DNA of 19,874 bases, taken from Anaerolineae bacterium. GTDB lineage: Bacteria; Chloroflexota; Anaerolineae; Anaerolineales; Villigracilaceae. This document shows positions 12,520-19,874 of the stretch, in pieces. Below the pieces are notes generated by a model. It worked only from the letters and a program-made list of their open reading frames with translations, did not search any database and was not told the origin of the DNA. Position 1 is the first letter of the stretch; every line of letters begins with the position of its first letter. The position numbers were made by a program, and so were the translations under genes. The stretch covers positions 1 through 19,874 of the forward strand of contig JAFLCF010000074.1 in NCBI GenBank assembly GCA_017303735.1, given 5' to 3'.

Positions 12520-13432
12520 GTTTATGTCGAGCGCCGGACGGGTGATCACATTCCCGTTCAGGCTTATTTTCAACATCCTTGTATTTCCATTTAAATCAAT
12601 CCATCGTTTTTATATTTTTCTGAATACCGAACCAGACGAACGTCCCATCACAGACCTGTTCGTAGACATTGCCACACAAGCAGAAGTGCGCAACCAACTA
12701 TGGGATCAGGTAGAGGATTTTCGCAAGCACCTATTGCGTTCTGTTGCAGTGCTTGCTCTCTTTGTCATTGCCTCGTTTTGGTTCACCCAACCCATGCTGG
12801 AGTTCCTTGCCGAGCCAGTCGGCGGACTGGAAAAATTGCAAGCCATTGAGGTCACCGAAGAGATCGGAGTCTTCATGCGCGTGGCAATGACAGCAGGCAT
12901 TGCCGTTGCCTTCCCATACATTGCATTTGAATTTTGGTTGTTCGCTGCACCCGGTTTGAAGCCACGTGAAAAAAAGATGGGGCTGGTGGGAATTCCACTT
13001 GCCACACTTCTTTTTTTAGTCGGCATGGCATTTACCTTTGTGGTTCTCCTCCCGGCTGCTTTGCCCTTTCTCGGAAGTTTTACAACCATTTCTCAGTTCT
13101 GGTCGGCAAAGGAATATTTTGCCTTCATCACCGGTCTCATGCTGTGGATCGGTCTATTCTTTGAATTCCCTCTTGTCATCTATGTCTTAACGTCGATCGG
13201 TATCGTCCAGCCGAAATTCCTCGCCGAACAATGGCGGCTGGCTGTGGTCATCATCGCGGTCATCGCCGCAGCCATCACCCCCACCGTAGACCCGGTCAAT
13301 ATGGGCTTGGTGATGGCTCCGATGATTTTGTTATACTTTATCAGCATTGGTCTTAGTTACCTCGCCTACGCCGGGCGCAGGAAGAACCATGCCGAAACGC
13401 AGGAATCAGCCGCTGATGTAGAATTAGGCTAG
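12512..13432 (+). CDS. tatC: Sec-independent protein translocase TatC
   Basis: This 306-residue polytopic protein carries the TatC core: VEDFRKHLLRS (67-77), FMRVAMTAGIAVAFPYIAFE with the conserved Pro135, FWLFAAPGLKPREKK with Glu153, then about five further hydrophobic helices, ending in ITPTVDPVN. TatC binds twin-arginine signal peptides through its cytosolic N-terminus and first loop. Two oddities: an N-terminal extension of about 60 residues (FPFRLIFNILVFPFKSIHRF, amphipathic) before the usual start, and Asp69 where most TatC proteins have Glu in the ELR motif of this segment. The start overlaps the tatB stop by 8 bp, indicating translational coupling. A secreted lipoprotein gene follows after 43 bp. 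Confidence 0.92.
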   Translation: MRKFMSSAGRVITFPFRLIFNILVFPFKSIHRFYIFLNTEPDERPITDLFVDIATQAEVRNQLWDQVEDFRKHLLRSVAVLALFVIASFWFTQPMLEFLAEPVGGLEKLQAIEVTEEIGVFMRVAMTAGIAVAFPYIAFEFWLFAAPGLKPREKKMGLVGIPLATLLFLVGMAFTFVVLLPAALPFLGSFTTISQFWSAKEYFAFITGLMLWIGLFFEFPLVIYVLTSIGIVQPKFLAEQWRLAVVIIAVIAAAITPTVDPVNMGLVMAPMILLYFISIGLSYLAYAGRRKNHAETQESAADVELG

Positions 13433-13475
13433 GGCTTGGAAACGAAGCGCATGTATTGCGTCGAGGAGAAGAGAA

Positions 13476-16013
13476 ATGAAACGTCCATCCATCCTTTTGC
13501 GCCGCTGGGTATCCGCGGCGATCATGCTTGTCCTTGTTGGGCAGGCTTGCACCTTTGAACTGTTTGAATTCCCCACAGGCGCAACAGCCACCCCGGCTGC
13601 TGTCGTGCCGCCGAGCACACCCTACCCCGTAGCACAAACCACCTTTATCGCCACCCTCCCCGAGCCTCTCCAGGCGAACGAAACGCTTTTCCTCGTCGTA
13701 CTGGATGAGGTAACGGGTCTGCCGCTGCGTCCTGCAGAAAACCGTTATCAGATGACTGCGCGCGATACGGTGAGTTATACAGCCAACCTCGCACTGACAT
13801 ACAACTCGGTCGTCAAATATTACTATCAACGTGTTACCAACGGAGCGCCATTCATCGAAGATACAGCTCTGGATACACCGATCCGATACCGCATGCACAA
13901 TGTGGCGGGTCCATACCAGGTAATGGATATTGTTGCCAGCTGGAGTGACAGAGTCTCTGTACGTGCGAAAGGAATTATCAAAGGCACACTCACCAGTGCA
14001 GATACCAATTTACCGATCCCCAATCTTTTGGTCACCGCTGGGGGCATTCAACAGATCACAGATTCGTTCGGGCGGTTTGAACTGAACGGTGTTCCCGCCG
14101 GAGATAATCAACTCACGATCTACAGCCTGGATGGCGGTTACCTGCCATTCCAACAAGGCGCAACCGTGCTGGACGGGCAGACCACTGAAGTAAACCTAGC
14201 GATCAAAACCGCCCGCCTTGTAAATGTCACTTTCAATGTCCGCGTCCCGAACGACCCGAACATCACTCCGCCTCCCGTGCGCATTGCCGGGAACATCCTG
14301 CCATTGGGAAATTCCTTTGCCAACCTGCAGGGTGGTATGAGCGTGGTTCCCAACCGCATGCCCACCCTCGAACTTCAACCAGACGGAAAGCACAGCAAGA
14401 CCTTGCAACTCCCCGTCGGCACCTACATTCAATATAAATACACATTAGGAGACGGCTACTGGAATGCAGAGCGCCGAGCATCCGATGGCGGCTGGGTGGT
14501 ACGCGAGTTCATCGTCCCCGAACAAGACATTGTCCTCGAAGATTTGGTAGACGGTTGGAAAGACTCGACCACTTCAGGTCCGATCTTGTTTGAAGTGGCT
14601 GTCCCATCTGTTACGCGTGCTGAAGATATCATCTACATTCAGTTCAATCATAGCTATGGCTGGGCAGAACCCATTCCCATGTGGAATCAGGGCGGCAACC
14701 GCTGGTATTACAAGTTATATGGTCCATTGAACTTTAACGGTTCATTCACGTATCGTTATTGCCGCAACGGTCAATGTGGCAGCGCAGACGATAACCAGAC
14801 CGTGGGTTCAAACCCAGCCGGTTTTATTGCCAACACAGCCCTGCTGGGGCAGGACCTTCCCTATACTGTCGGTTCATGGAAGTGGTACGAGAATCCTGAA
14901 AACCCTCAACTGGTGGGCTATACCATCAATCAGCGGGCAGCAGGGTTTGTAGCTGGGGTTGAATTCCAACCCACCTACCGCCCGAACTTTTCAGACTATG
15001 CAGATCAGGCGTTCAAAAATACAAAAGAAGCAGTCGGTGCAAACCTTGTGGTATTAACGCCGAGCTGGTCTTACACAAGCGTTGCACCGTTGAAGTTGAA
15101 CGTCCAACCGGGGCAAGATCCGCTATGGAGCGATACCGGCAAGATGGTTCAACAAGCGAAGAACATTGGTTTGAATGTCGCGCTTTTCCCCACGCCGCAA
15201 TTCAAACCATCTGCCGATACCAGTATTTCAGCCAGCACCCAATTCTGGAAGGATGCCCCCAAAGACGCCGCCTGGTGGCAAGCCTGGTTCAGCCAATATC
15301 GCGCCTTCCTGATCAACTACGCAGACCTCGCTGCCCAATCCGGCGCACAGACTTTCATCATCGGCGGAGAGTGGGTCACCCCCGCACTGCCCGGCGGACT
15401 CCTGCCAGATGGCAGCGCCTCCAACGTCCCTGCCGATGCGGAGACTCAATGGCGTTCGATCCTTCAGGATGTCCGCGCGCGCTTCAAGGGACAAGTCCTT
15501 TGGGCATTGCCGTATCAAAACACTGGGTTCACCACACCGGTCAATTTCCTTCGCGATGTTGACGGAATCTATTTGCTGTGGTCTGTGCCGCTTGCTTCCA
15601 GCCCGACCGCCGCTAAAACAGATTACACTAACGAAGCGGGGCGTCTGCTCGATACAGAAGTCCAACCGTTATCCATCCAACTGGGCAAGCCTATTATTTT
15701 GGCGCTATCCTATCCATCTGCCAGCGGCGCAGCAAGCGGCTGCATTCCGAATGGAAGTGGAAGCTGCCTGGATGTAAATACTCTTTCAAGACCCAACAGC
15801 GATAACACAGCCGTTACCTTGAGTTTACAAACCCAAACCGATATTTATGAATCAGTTCTGGTGGCGGTCAATGGTCGCTCATGGATCTCTGGTTTCGTCA
15901 GTCGCGGATATTTCATGCCGGTGGCACTACAGGATAAATCCACTTCTGTTCATGGCAAACCTGCCGGAAATGTGTTGTGGTATTGGTATCGCGGCTTTCA
16001 GGGCATTCGCTGA
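13476..16013 (+). CDS. Modular lipoprotein with CBM-like domains and a putative glycosidase barrel
   Basis: This protein has 845 residues. The signal peptide ends near GQAC (Cys25, weak lipobox), followed by a Pro/Thr linker. Visible modules: a starch-binding-like beta domain (about 55-160, ending MDIVASWSDR); a carboxypeptidase regulatory-like domain (about 165-245, GIIKGTLTSADTNLPIPNL then DSFGRFELNGVPAGD); two more beta domains (about 248-365, with GTYIQYKYTLGDGYWNAER and LEDLVDGWKD, and about 368-472, with GSFTYRYCRNGQCG); and a C-terminal alpha/beta region (about 485-845). The last resembles a TIM-barrel glycosidase such as GH113-like enzymes, with NLVVLTPSW, NIGLNVALFPTP, TFIIGGEW (Glu632 a candidate acid/base) and DGIYLLWSVP. 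Substrate unknown. ATG with GAGGAGA 5 nt upstream. It may be read through from tatC, as no terminator is visible. Confidence 0.75.
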   Translation: MKRPSILLRRWVSAAIMLVLVGQACTFELFEFPTGATATPAAVVPPSTPYPVAQTTFIATLPEPLQANETLFLVVLDEVTGLPLRPAENRYQMTARDTVSYTANLALTYNSVVKYYYQRVTNGAPFIEDTALDTPIRYRMHNVAGPYQVMDIVASWSDRVSVRAKGIIKGTLTSADTNLPIPNLLVTAGGIQQITDSFGRFELNGVPAGDNQLTIYSLDGGYLPFQQGATVLDGQTTEVNLAIKTARLVNVTFNVRVPNDPNITPPPVRIAGNILPLGNSFANLQGGMSVVPNRMPTLELQPDGKHSKTLQLPVGTYIQYKYTLGDGYWNAERRASDGGWVVREFIVPEQDIVLEDLVDGWKDSTTSGPILFEVAVPSVTRAEDIIYIQFNHSYGWAEPIPMWNQGGNRWYYKLYGPLNFNGSFTYRYCRNGQCGSADDNQTVGSNPAGFIANTALLGQDLPYTVGSWKWYENPENPQLVGYTINQRAAGFVAGVEFQPTYRPNFSDYADQAFKNTKEAVGANLVVLTPSWSYTSVAPLKLNVQPGQDPLWSDTGKMVQQAKNIGLNVALFPTPQFKPSADTSISASTQFWKDAPKDAAWWQAWFSQYRAFLINYADLAAQSGAQTFIIGGEWVTPALPGGLLPDGSASNVPADAETQWRSILQDVRARFKGQVLWALPYQNTGFTTPVNFLRDVDGIYLLWSVPLASSPTAAKTDYTNEAGRLLDTEVQPLSIQLGKPIILALSYPSASGAASGCIPNGSGSCLDVNTLSRPNSDNTAVTLSLQTQTDIYESVLVAVNGRSWISGFVSRGYFMPVALQDKSTSVHGKPAGNVLWYWYRGFQGIR

Positions 16014-16078
16014 TCTGGTGATAACCAGGGCAAAGTAGAACCGAAGAAACGCATTTATTAAAATCCTTTGGAGGCAGA

Positions 16079-18652
16079 ATGAAAAAAGCAGGCAAAATTC
16101 TAGGACGATTATTGTTGGGAGTTTTGATCATTGTATTGATCGCGGGAGCAGGTGGGTTCTATTATTTCAAGAGTTACCTGCCCAATACCGTGGCGCCGCA
16201 ATCCTTTCCACAAATTGATGGTGAGATCCAACTCGACGGCTTGAATGGTGAGGTGAATATCTATCGCGACCAGATGGGCATTCCGCACATCTATGCCGAA
16301 ACCACACATGATCTGTTTTTCGCGCAGGGCTATGTGCATGCGCAGGATCGTTTTTGGCAAATGGATGCCTGGCGGCACATTGGCTCGGGTGAACTCTCTG
16401 AAATGTTCGGAGAAGGACAAACAGAAACGGACGCCTTTCTGCGCACACTCGGCTGGCGCAAAACCGCCGAAGCCGAATGGGACGGGCTCAATGCTGAAAC
16501 CAAAGGCATGCTGCAAGCCTACGCCGACGGTGTGAATGCCTACCTCGCCGATCATCACGATACTGCCGTCAGCCTTGAGTATGCCGTGCTCGGTTTGCTC
16601 AGCCCCGATTACGTCATCGAACCGTGGGAACCCGTCCACTCGCTCACATGGGGCAAAGCCATGGCATGGGACTTGCGCGGCAACATGGGCGACGAGATCG
16701 AACGTGCCGAACTGCTGAAAGTGCTCACCCCCGAACAAGTGGCAGTGCTCTTCCCTGAATATCCCGAAGATCATCCCGTCATCGTCAACAAGATCGGTGA
16801 AGGTCAAACTGCCAAGGTCGAACCGGATCTTGGACTTATGAACTTTGACTACGCCTCTGCTTTGGAAGCCACCTCATACAACGCCTCATTACTGGACCCA
16901 GTGTTGGGCAAGCTTGGCGATGGAATTGGGTCAAACTCTTGGGCGGTTTCCGGCGACATGACCGATACCGGCATGCCCTATCTCGTCAACGACCCGCATC
17001 TCGGCATTCAAATGCCATCCATCTGGTATCAAGTCGGCTTGCACTGTGTCGAAAAATCAGATGCCTGCCCCTTCAATGTGACCGGCTTCTCGTTTGCAAG
17101 CGTACCGGGTGTCGTCATCGGTCACAATGACCGTATTGCCTGGGGCTTCACCAATGTTGGACCGGATGTAATGGATCTGTACATTGAAAAGGTGAATCCA
17201 GAAAACCCGAACCAATATGAGTTCAATGGCGAATGGCTTGACTTTGAAACCTATGAAGAGACCATCAACATCGTTGGCGGCGAACCGATCACTATTACTG
17301 TGCGCAAAACCCGCCATGGACCGGTCATCTCGGATACCTATGGTCCCACCAGAGATAACAACCCAGAAGCTGAGTTCCCCTCCTTCAAAGACCGCGTCGG
17401 CGGCGTAGAACTGCCCGAACAATACGTCATCGCGCTGGCATGGACGGCCCTAACTCCCTCCACTCCATTTGAAGCGATCTGGGGCTTCAATCGCGCACAG
17501 AACTTTGAAGAGTTCCGCGAAGCTGCCAGCAACTTCCATGTACCGGCACAAAATCTTTTGTATGCCGATGTGGATGGCAATATCGGTTATCAAATGCCGG
17601 GTGATGTGCCCATTCGTAAGAACGGCGATGGCACCGTACCCGTCCCCGGTTGGACGGATGAATACGATTGGGAAGGGTACATTCCGTTTGAAGAATTACC
17701 ATACACCTTCAACCCTGAAGAAGGCTACATCGTCACCGCCAACAATCAGGTCAACCCCTGGGATTATCCCTACCTCATCACCAAAGACTGGGACTATGGC
17801 TATCGCGCCCAACGCATTGTGGATATGATCGAATCGGCACCGGGCAAGATCGATAAAGAATATATGCAATCCATGCATGGCGACGCCACCGACCTCGGCG
17901 CACAAGCCATTCTCCCCACCTGGAGTGAGATCGAGTATCAAGCCGCAAGCGAGAACGAAGCCTACGCGCTGGACCTGATGACCAATTGGGATACCACCTG
18001 CTACGCCGATTCAAAAGAATGTGCGGTCTATCAATACTTCTGGTGGAACCTCGACCAGAACACGCTCAACGACGACCTGCCCGAGAAGAACTGGGTCAGT
18101 GGCGGCTCGAAGGATTTTGAAACCTTCCGTGTTTTGCTGCCCCAGCCCGATCATTTCCTCTGGGATGATAAAGCTACAACCGATGTAACAGAAACCCGCG
18201 ATGATATTTTCATTGCGTCGCTCAAAGAGACCGTGGCGCAGTTGGAAGATCAATACGGAAAAGACCCTGCCAAATGGCCGCACTGGGGCGAATTGCACAC
18301 TGCCACCTTTAAGAATGGGACTCTGGGCGAATCAGGCATCTTCTTGATCGAAGACCTCTTCAATCGCGGACCGTTCGAAACTGGCGGCGGGCAAAGCCTC
18401 GTCAATGCCACTGGCTGGGACCTTGGCACCGGCTTCTTTGTAGACTGGCTGCCATCCATGCGTATGATCGTGGACCTGGGCAACCTGAACAATTCGCTCA
18501 CGGTTCATACTACGGGTCAGTCAGGTCATGCTTACCATCCGCATTACATTGACATGGCTACGTTATGGGCAGATGTATCCTACTACCCCATGTGGTGGGA
18601 TCAAGAATCCATTATTGATGATGCCGAAGGGCATTTGATACTGAAACCATAA
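16079..18652 (+). CDS. Penicillin acylase family protein (Ntn hydrolase)
   Basis: This protein has 857 residues. An N-terminal basic-hydrophobic helix (about 8-28, ending without a clear cleavage site) looks like a membrane anchor or uncleaved signal. The alpha-part carries YRDQMGIPHIYAET and FAQGYVHAQDRFWQMD. The autocleavage site and nucleophile is GIGSNSWAVSG, with Ser285 as the predicted new N-terminus of the beta chain. NDPHLGIQMPSIWYQVGL, HNDRIAWGFTNVG and RHGPVISD follow, and the C-terminus has GQSGHAYHPHY. The family hydrolyses amides such as beta-lactam side chains and N-acyl homoserine lactones; the substrate here is unknown. ATG start with GGAGG 5 nt upstream. It lies 65 bp after the glycosidase-like gene and ends at the shared terminator. 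Confidence 0.9.
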   Translation: MKKAGKILGRLLLGVLIIVLIAGAGGFYYFKSYLPNTVAPQSFPQIDGEIQLDGLNGEVNIYRDQMGIPHIYAETTHDLFFAQGYVHAQDRFWQMDAWRHIGSGELSEMFGEGQTETDAFLRTLGWRKTAEAEWDGLNAETKGMLQAYADGVNAYLADHHDTAVSLEYAVLGLLSPDYVIEPWEPVHSLTWGKAMAWDLRGNMGDEIERAELLKVLTPEQVAVLFPEYPEDHPVIVNKIGEGQTAKVEPDLGLMNFDYASALEATSYNASLLDPVLGKLGDGIGSNSWAVSGDMTDTGMPYLVNDPHLGIQMPSIWYQVGLHCVEKSDACPFNVTGFSFASVPGVVIGHNDRIAWGFTNVGPDVMDLYIEKVNPENPNQYEFNGEWLDFETYEETINIVGGEPITITVRKTRHGPVISDTYGPTRDNNPEAEFPSFKDRVGGVELPEQYVIALAWTALTPSTPFEAIWGFNRAQNFEEFREAASNFHVPAQNLLYADVDGNIGYQMPGDVPIRKNGDGTVPVPGWTDEYDWEGYIPFEELPYTFNPEEGYIVTANNQVNPWDYPYLITKDWDYGYRAQRIVDMIESAPGKIDKEYMQSMHGDATDLGAQAILPTWSEIEYQAASENEAYALDLMTNWDTTCYADSKECAVYQYFWWNLDQNTLNDDLPEKNWVSGGSKDFETFRVLLPQPDHFLWDDKATTDVTETRDDIFIASLKETVAQLEDQYGKDPAKWPHWGELHTATFKNGTLGESGIFLIEDLFNRGPFETGGGQSLVNATGWDLGTGFFVDWLPSMRMIVDLGNLNNSLTVHTTGQSGHAYHPHYIDMATLWADVSYYPMWWDQESIIDDAEGHLILKP

Positions 18653-18658
18653 AGTAAT

Positions 18659-18698
18659 AAAAATCCCCAGAGATTTAGTTTTATCTCTGGGGATTTTT
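18659..18698. terminator. Bidirectional terminator between convergent genes
   Basis: Perfect 16-bp arms (18659-18674 and 18683-18698) with an 8-nt loop. Each strand reads the G/C-rich stem CCCCAGAGA followed by ATTTTT, so both the plus-strand acylase gene (stop 6 bp before) and the minus-strand VanZ-like gene (stop 11 bp away) can end here. Confidence 0.88.
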
Positions 18699-18709
18699 GA
18701 TTCGAGCGA

Positions 18710-19099
18710 TTATTTCGTTGTCTGAAATCGTTTGCGAACTCGTAACCAAGCCAGACCGCCAAAGACAAGGATGCCTGCATAATTTGCTGCCAAATCTTCC
18801 CATGAGGCGTCTCGTCCACGAATGGGGCCTTGGGAGATCTCTTCGAGAGTAAACACTACAGCAAGGATAAAGATTACAGAAAGCAGTACCCATTTCGAGT
18901 TAAGAGAAGGAAGCGCTTCCACTAGAGCCGAAGAGGTTAGAAATGTCAGCGTTCCGATCAACAAAAAATGAAGAACCTTATCCAGGTAATCCACGCGCGA
19001 AACAAGGAATAACACTGGGCGTAACAAGCCCAAGTCGGCGAAAACGATGATCGCCAAAATAAACAAAGCAAACAGGAAGGCAAGCCACTTAATGTTCAA
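18710..19099 (-). CDS. VanZ-like family membrane protein
   Basis: This protein has about 129 residues from the TTG at 19099. It has three to four membrane helices with the VanZ-family motifs DYLDKVLHFLLIGTLTF (Asp, Lys, His and Phe in the conserved spacing) and EEISQGPIRGRDASWEDLAAN near the C-terminus, quoted in part. VanZ relatives are small membrane proteins of mostly unknown function; VanZ itself gives low-level teicoplanin resistance by an unknown mechanism, so no resistance claim is made here. A TTG at 19135 would add 12 residues but lies inside the ExoD-like gene. I prefer 19099, because AGAGGA sits just upstream, 3 nt away, and the stop of the upstream gene lies 8 nt before. It is the last gene of the minus-strand unit. 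Confidence 0.8.
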   Translation of the reverse strand: MNIKWLAFLFALFILAIIVFADLGLLRPVLFLVSRVDYLDKVLHFLLIGTLTFLTSSALVEALPSLNSKWVLLSVIFILAVVFTLEEISQGPIRGRDASWEDLAANYAGILVFGGLAWLRVRKRFQTTK

Positions 19100-19107
19100 A
19101 AGTCCTC

Positions 19108-19758
19108 TTAGCCAATGAACTGGCTGATAGACCAACCGCCGCCGCCAATTAGAAAACCGAAGTAGATGATGGTTGCCACATTTGCCAGGTGACCCAGGAT
19201 GACCGAACCGCCGTCGCGCTCCATCATGCCGAGGGCAAGAAAAATGATCGCCAGCGCAGGCAGGGTGTTGCTGAACGGGATGAAACCAAAGGGAGCCATC
19301 AGCAGGATCGCGGCAAGGATGAAGGCAAGGTTGTTGAAGACGGTAATGGCGCCTTCAGAGGTAAGTTTGCTCAGGCGATGCGGTTTGCTGATCTTTTCAA
19401 CCCGATGCAGCCAGACAATTGCGCGGCGAAAACCCTCTGCCAATTTGGGCGAGGACAGTTTTCGTTCGGCAATGAATTTTGGCAGCCAGAGATGCCTTGC
19501 AAGCAGATGGGTAATACCGATTAGCAATGTACCGGTGCCAAACACGGTACTCACACCGGGAATGGATACGGGGACCAGAAAGATCAGCGACATGAAGATG
19601 GAAAGCAGCATCAGGCTGTCTGTGCCTACAATGTCGACGATCTCTCGCAGAGTCACTTCATCGGGCGGGAGTTTCTCGATGATCAGCTCCATTTTCTCGG
19701 CAAGGGTCTCTTGCTCAAGCAGGGCTTCTTCATTATTTGTAAGGTGTATGTGATCCAA
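19108..19758 (-). CDS. ExoD family membrane protein
   Basis: This protein has 216 residues, with a charged cytosolic N-terminus (about 1-46, LPPDEVTLREIVDIVG) followed by several membrane helices. The family signature is IPFSNTLPALAIIFLALGMM followed by ERDG (160-183), plus SIPGVSTVFGTGTLLIG near 65-81. ExoD-type proteins were named for an effect on exopolysaccharide production in rhizobia; their biochemical role is unclear. The only possible start giving the full family N-terminus is a TTG at 19758, with AGGA about 9 nt upstream, a weak signal. It lies 37 bp after the partial upstream gene and is followed closely by the VanZ-like gene. Confidence 0.82.
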   Translation of the reverse strand: MDHIHLTNNEEALLEQETLAEKMELIIEKLPPDEVTLREIVDIVGTDSLMLLSIFMSLIFLVPVSIPGVSTVFGTGTLLIGITHLLARHLWLPKFIAERKLSSPKLAEGFRRAIVWLHRVEKISKPHRLSKLTSEGAITVFNNLAFILAAILLMAPFGFIPFSNTLPALAIIFLALGMMERDGGSVILGHLANVATIIYFGFLIGGGGWSISQFIG

Positions 19759-19795
19759 TTTCTAAAATCCTATCTCGTTTGTTGACATGCAATCT

Positions 19796-19874
19796 TTATG
19801 CTGCTGATTTTTTCTCGCTGCGATGTTTCCACCATTCGTAGACCATCGGTACCACCGAGAGTAGGATGATCACG
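19796..19874 (-). CDS. C-terminus of a membrane protein, perhaps DedA-like (partial)
   Basis: Only the last 25 codons are in the window, ending at the TAA at 19798-19796. They encode a hydrophobic helix end followed by a charged tail, SVVPMVYEWWKHR then SEKKSAA. Such an end, with a helix, a Pro, an aromatic-basic step and a Lys-rich tail, is common at the C-terminus of DedA/VTT proteins, but 25 residues cannot prove it. It is on the same strand as the ExoD-like gene and 37 bp upstream of it. Confidence 0.5.
   Translation of the reverse strand, partial: VIILLSVVPMVYEWWKHRSEKKSAA

Noticed and set aside
13353..13898. A 181-residue minus-strand open frame across the tatC end and the lipoprotein start
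   Set aside because: It overlaps two well-supported plus-strand genes and its translation has no recognisable domain.
16109..16807. A 232-residue open frame on the minus strand
   Set aside because: It lies wholly opposite the penicillin-acylase gene, which has clear motifs throughout; no RBS or family match, so it is a codon-bias shadow.
18710..19099. Glycopeptide resistance gene
   Set aside because: VanZ-like domain only; no other van genes are present, and most family members have no link to resistance.
19782..19804. TTGACA at 19782-19787 on the plus strand as a -35
   Set aside because: The hexamer 17 bp downstream is TGATTT and there is no plus-strand gene after it.
1..19874. CRISPR array, tRNA, rRNA, riboswitch, transposase or phage gene
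   Set aside because: No regularly spaced repeats, no cloverleaf-like or rRNA-like sequence, and no integrase or transposase frame was seen by eye on either strand.

Overview
The window looks like a chromosomal piece of a Chloroflexota bacterium, most likely class Anaerolineae. This is inferred from gene content and style: lipoproteins with an NBR1-type Ig-like domain, a BtrH_N/DUF4872 protein, a DUF948/YtxH pair, a TatC with a long N-terminal extension, an Asp23 gene beside nusB, and moderate GC with many perfect TATAAT boxes. No rRNA, tRNA, CRISPR array, insertion sequence or phage gene was seen. The longest gene-free stretches are about 200 bp and hold promoters and hairpins.

Layout. (1) 1-1615, minus strand: a two-gene unit of a BtrH_N/DUF4872 protein followed by a serine-hydrolase (beta-lactamase-like) lipoprotein cut by the window edge. 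(2) 1669-2726: a divergent promoter region, then a DUF948-like membrane protein and a YtxH-like protein, resembling the ytxG-ytxH stress pair of Firmicutes, closed by a hairpin. (3) 2872-5509: small single genes: a two-helix membrane protein, a SAM methyltransferase, a 48-residue very basic protein, a YdbC/PC4-type ssDNA-binding protein and an unrecognised coiled-coil protein. Most have their own promoter-like or hairpin elements. (4) 5593-10438: an M20/AbgB-type amidohydrolase, an Ig/FnIII lipoprotein, a membrane protein fused to a spermidine-synthase-like domain, and a TIGR01906 membrane protein preceded by an 86-bp imperfect palindromic repeat. (5) 10492-13432: a compact operon fabG - asp23-like - nusB - tatA/B - tatC. 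(6) 13476-18652: two large envelope proteins, a modular lipoprotein with several carbohydrate-binding-like domains and a putative glycosidase barrel, and a penicillin-acylase family Ntn hydrolase. (7) 18659-19874: a shared bidirectional terminator, then a minus-strand unit VanZ-like <- ExoD-like <- the C-terminus of a membrane protein cut by the right edge.

How they fit together. Most of the window is ordinary chromosomal envelope and housekeeping content. The Tat genes sit with fatty-acid (fabG), envelope (Asp23) and transcription (nusB) genes and are followed by secreted enzymes. The less ordinary points are two probable leaderless genes, a strongly conserved-looking promoter inside a stop codon driving a tiny Lys-rich protein, a 17-bp perfect hairpin touching a -10 box, a set of perfect hairpins without U-tracts after genes, an orphan coiled-coil protein, and a multi-domain glycosidase-like lipoprotein with an apparent threefold internal repeat. 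I found no convincing new multi-gene system; the best candidates for new biology are single genes and regulatory structures.
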